Shown one piece after another: positions 62,098 through 64,000 of a DNA stretch of 64,000 nucleotides. Source of the stretch: Aminobacterium mobile DSM 12262. GTDB lineage: Bacteria; Synergistota; Synergistia; Synergistales; Aminobacteriaceae. The stretch covers positions 1,178,001 through 1,242,000 of the forward strand of contig NZ_JAFZ01000001.1 of assembly GCF_000526395.1 (NCBI RefSeq), read 5' to 3'. Below the pieces are notes generated by a model. That model ran no database searches. It saw nothing but the letters and a program-made list of their open reading frames with translations, and was not told where the DNA came from. The position numbers were made by a program, and so were the translations under genes. Within the stretch, counting starts at the first letter, position 1; the number at the start of each line of letters is the position of its first letter.

Positions 62098-62845
62098 TCT
62101 TTCATATATTGATAGACAGCATGTATTAACCTATCTTTGTCCGGAAGAAAAGCCTTTTTTCCGAGCCCATGTTTTTATGAAGGGGCCCCTCATGGAAAGG
62201 GCAAAGGGAGATCCATTTCTTTCTCGTCAGCTTATTGAGGCAAATATAGATTTTATAGGAAAGGGTTCAGGACAAACCATAGCCCCTCACCAAGTACATG
62301 GGGTAGATATTCTTTTACCATCTCAAAATAACGTACTACCTGAACGACCTCATGCTGACGGTATTTTTTTATCAGGTACAGACTATGAAGGGAGTTTACG
62401 CTATGCTGATTGTATGCCAGTACTTATAGCATCTCCTGTACCGTCACCATGGGTACTTATGTTGCACTCAGGATATAAAGGAACTGTGCGCAACATAGTG
62501 AGTTCTGGCATGGCTGTTGTACGCTCTCATATAAAAGAACAAGATTTCAACCGAGTTTACGCTTGGGTCGGTCCTGGCATAGGAAAGGAAACATATTGGA
62601 GGGACGAAGGTGATGAATGGTCCCGCCAAGGGATTAAAAATTTATCCTCCCTTTTTTATCGAAAAGAGGGGAAACGAATTTATTTCAACTTACTTGGAGC
62701 CATAAGAGAGCAACTTCAGGTCGAGGGGCTTCAGGGAAAAAACATTAACTCTATACCAATTTGCACATATAAAGACGAAAATTTTTGTTATTCTTATAGG
62801 CGAGGGGACCTGCACTCTCGAATGTTTTTTCTTGCCTCACTATAA
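62081..62845 (+). CDS. Laccase-domain (YfiH/PNP family) protein
   Basis: A 254-residue protein of the YfiH/DUF152 family (multicopper polyphenol oxidase-like; some members are purine nucleoside phosphorylases, and YfiH/PgeF edits peptidoglycan precursors). Metal-site residues appear as APHQVHGVD, ADCMPVL and HSGYKGT (family HAGWRG), with a C-terminal FCYSYRRG in place of FFSYRR-like. The motifs are altered, so activity may differ. The start overlaps folC by 17 bases. Confidence 0.8.
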   Translation: MRRAYNLSYIDRQHVLTYLCPEEKPFFRAHVFMKGPLMERAKGDPFLSRQLIEANIDFIGKGSGQTIAPHQVHGVDILLPSQNNVLPERPHADGIFLSGTDYEGSLRYADCMPVLIASPVPSPWVLMLHSGYKGTVRNIVSSGMAVVRSHIKEQDFNRVYAWVGPGIGKETYWRDEGDEWSRQGIKNLSSLFYRKEGKRIYFNLLGAIREQLQVEGLQGKNINSIPICTYKDENFCYSYRRGDLHSRMFFLASL

Positions 62846-62936
62846 TTATGCCACTTTTAAATATATAACTGTGAGAATATATAAAGAGGAAGACTCATAG
62901 AGTATTACCGACAAAGTCGCAAGGAGTGATCCCCAA

Positions 62937-63908
62937 ATGGATCTGCAACGAGTGGGTGTCATAGGTGTGGGGCACCTGGGACAGCACCACGCCAGAGTTT
63001 ATACCGAGTTGCTTGGAACTCAATTAGTAGGAGTAGTAGACCAGAACGAGGCCAGAGCAGCTGCGATAGGAGAAAATTTAGGCGTTCCCTTTTTTACCGA
63101 CATGGATGAATTTATTCGAAAGGCACGGCCAGATGCAGTCAGTGTAGTTGTACCAACAAGCCTTCATTTCGAAATTGCTAAAAAAGCCCTTTTGAATGGG
63201 ATTCATGTTTTAATAGAAAAGCCGGTAACGACAACTGTACAAGAGGCAGAAGAGCTTCTGCGGGTAGCTGCTGAAGAAGATCTTGTTTTACAGGTAGGTC
63301 ATATTGAAAGATTCAATAGTGCAGTGCAATACACATCGAAAGTAGTAAAGGAACCTTTATTTCTTCAGTCTCGACGTCTAGGTCCCTTTTCTCCTCGTAT
63401 TAGTGATGTTGGTGTTGTGCTGGATCTCATGATCCATGACATTGATATCATCCTATCTTTGGTTCATTCGGAGATAGAAAACCTTTCAGCCACGGGACGA
63501 TGTATACGAACTGATCATGAGGATATAGCTTCAGCTCAAATAACTTTTAAAAATGGAGTTATGGCTCATATCCTCGTAAGCCGAGTCTCTGAGCGGAGGC
63601 TTCGGCAACTTGAAATAATGGAACCTGAACGGTATCTAGCTATCAACTATGAAACACAAGATGTATCTATCAACCGTTGCGTAAGACATGAAAATGGAAG
63701 TCTTGTAGAAGTTATAGAACATCCTGTATTTCCCAAAAGCGAACCTCTTAAATTAGAATTACAGCATTTTGTCACCTGTGTAAGGGAAGGGAAACAACCG
63801 CTTGTAGGAATTATGGATGGGAAACGAGCTCTTGAAGTAGCTATCTCTGTGTTAAAACAAATACATCTTGACGGTCAAAACGACGTCAAAGAAGCTTCCT
63901 CCCAATAA
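62937..63908 (+). CDS. Gfo/Idh/MocA family oxidoreductase
   Basis: A 323-residue NAD(P)-dependent oxidoreductase: Rossmann motif GVIGVGHLGQHHARVY, the catalytic-lysine motif IEKPVTTT, and the C-terminal GFO domain with LDLMIHDIDIILSL. Sugar or sugar-nucleotide substrates are usual. Related genes are found in lipid A or envelope clusters, but nothing next to it here shows that. ATG behind aaggagtg. A terminator follows. Confidence 0.88.
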   Translation: MDLQRVGVIGVGHLGQHHARVYTELLGTQLVGVVDQNEARAAAIGENLGVPFFTDMDEFIRKARPDAVSVVVPTSLHFEIAKKALLNGIHVLIEKPVTTTVQEAEELLRVAAEEDLVLQVGHIERFNSAVQYTSKVVKEPLFLQSRRLGPFSPRISDVGVVLDLMIHDIDIILSLVHSEIENLSATGRCIRTDHEDIASAQITFKNGVMAHILVSRVSERRLRQLEIMEPERYLAINYETQDVSINRCVRHENGSLVEVIEHPVFPKSEPLKLELQHFVTCVREGKQPLVGIMDGKRALEVAISVLKQIHLDGQNDVKEASSQ

Positions 63909-63917
63909 AACCTTTCC

Positions 63918-63946
63918 AAGCCGGAAGAATATATTCCGGCTTTCTG
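63918..63946 (+). terminator. Terminator after the Gfo/Idh/MocA gene
   Basis: AAGCCGGAA (63918-63926) pairs with TTCCGGCTT (63934-63942), then TCTGT. The last 55 bases of the window are AT-rich with no feature seen. Confidence 0.75.
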
Positions 63947-64000
63947 TATTTTCTATTTTTATCATTATTATCTTATAGTTATATAATTCACCATATACTT

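Overview
The window looks like chromosome of an anaerobic, amino-acid-fermenting bacterium of the Synergistota, near Aminobacterium. This is inferred from gene content and layout: a V-type ATP synthase, an IspD-IspF fusion, TRAP transporters with fused permeases and a TAXI receptor, many TTG/GTG starts, and no database search. Most of it is dense housekeeping operons; the interest lies in a small integrated element, several regulatory hairpins and a few decaying loci.

Layout. 1-8006 (+): end of a V-ATPase operon, then rlmH, ybaB, recR, a PIN/TRAM membrane protein, ispDF, gltX, guaB and an unknown 63-residue protein. 8010-15908 (+): the rimP-nusA-ylxR-ylxQ-infB-DUF503-rbfA-nrnA-truB-ribF operon, with its own promoter and a terminator hairpin in the leader. 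15932-22999: a roughly 7-kb integrated element inside tRNA-Arg(CCT), bounded by 74-bp direct repeats. It holds a frameshifted XRE repressor, small unknown proteins, a Toprim primase fused to an AAA helicase, candidate origin sequences, an ArpU-like protein and a tyrosine recombinase. It has no capsid or terminase genes, so it resembles a satellite island more than a prophage. 23087-25690: DUF1850 and a TRAP fused permease without a receptor. 25793-31272: ileS, rluD and, convergent, an RqcH/NFACT protein. 31411-32000: tRNA-Ala, tRNA-Pro and the wreck of a second integrase. 32020-36908: FMN-binding protein, zincin and an iron-type ABC transporter. 36991-39951 (-): a TRAP permease with its TAXI receptor. 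40119-44530: DUF2207 and LemA (-), DUF3870 and DUF819 (+). 44769-45209: five tRNAs. 45256-48025 (-): metallophosphoesterase and cardiolipin synthase. 48171-51169: tRNA-Lys, tRNA-Leu and a molybdenum-hydroxylase-type locus with an intact ssnA and apparent remnants. 51166-62845 (+): cold-shock protein, tig-clpP-clpX-lon-engB, valS, folC and a laccase-domain protein. 62937-63908: a Gfo/Idh/MocA oxidoreductase.

How the genes work together. The first half combines translation, ribosome maturation and RNA decay functions, often translationally coupled by ATGA or GTGA overlaps. The tig-clpPX-lon block is a protein-folding and degradation module. The transporters (two TRAP, one ABC) fit a nutrient-scavenging fermenter. 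In the element, two opposing transcription units converge at 21030-21050: replication genes run rightward, integrase and two small genes run leftward. The right repeat rebuilds a complete tRNA-Arg; the left repeat leaves a promoter and 5' half-tRNA that run into a terminator.
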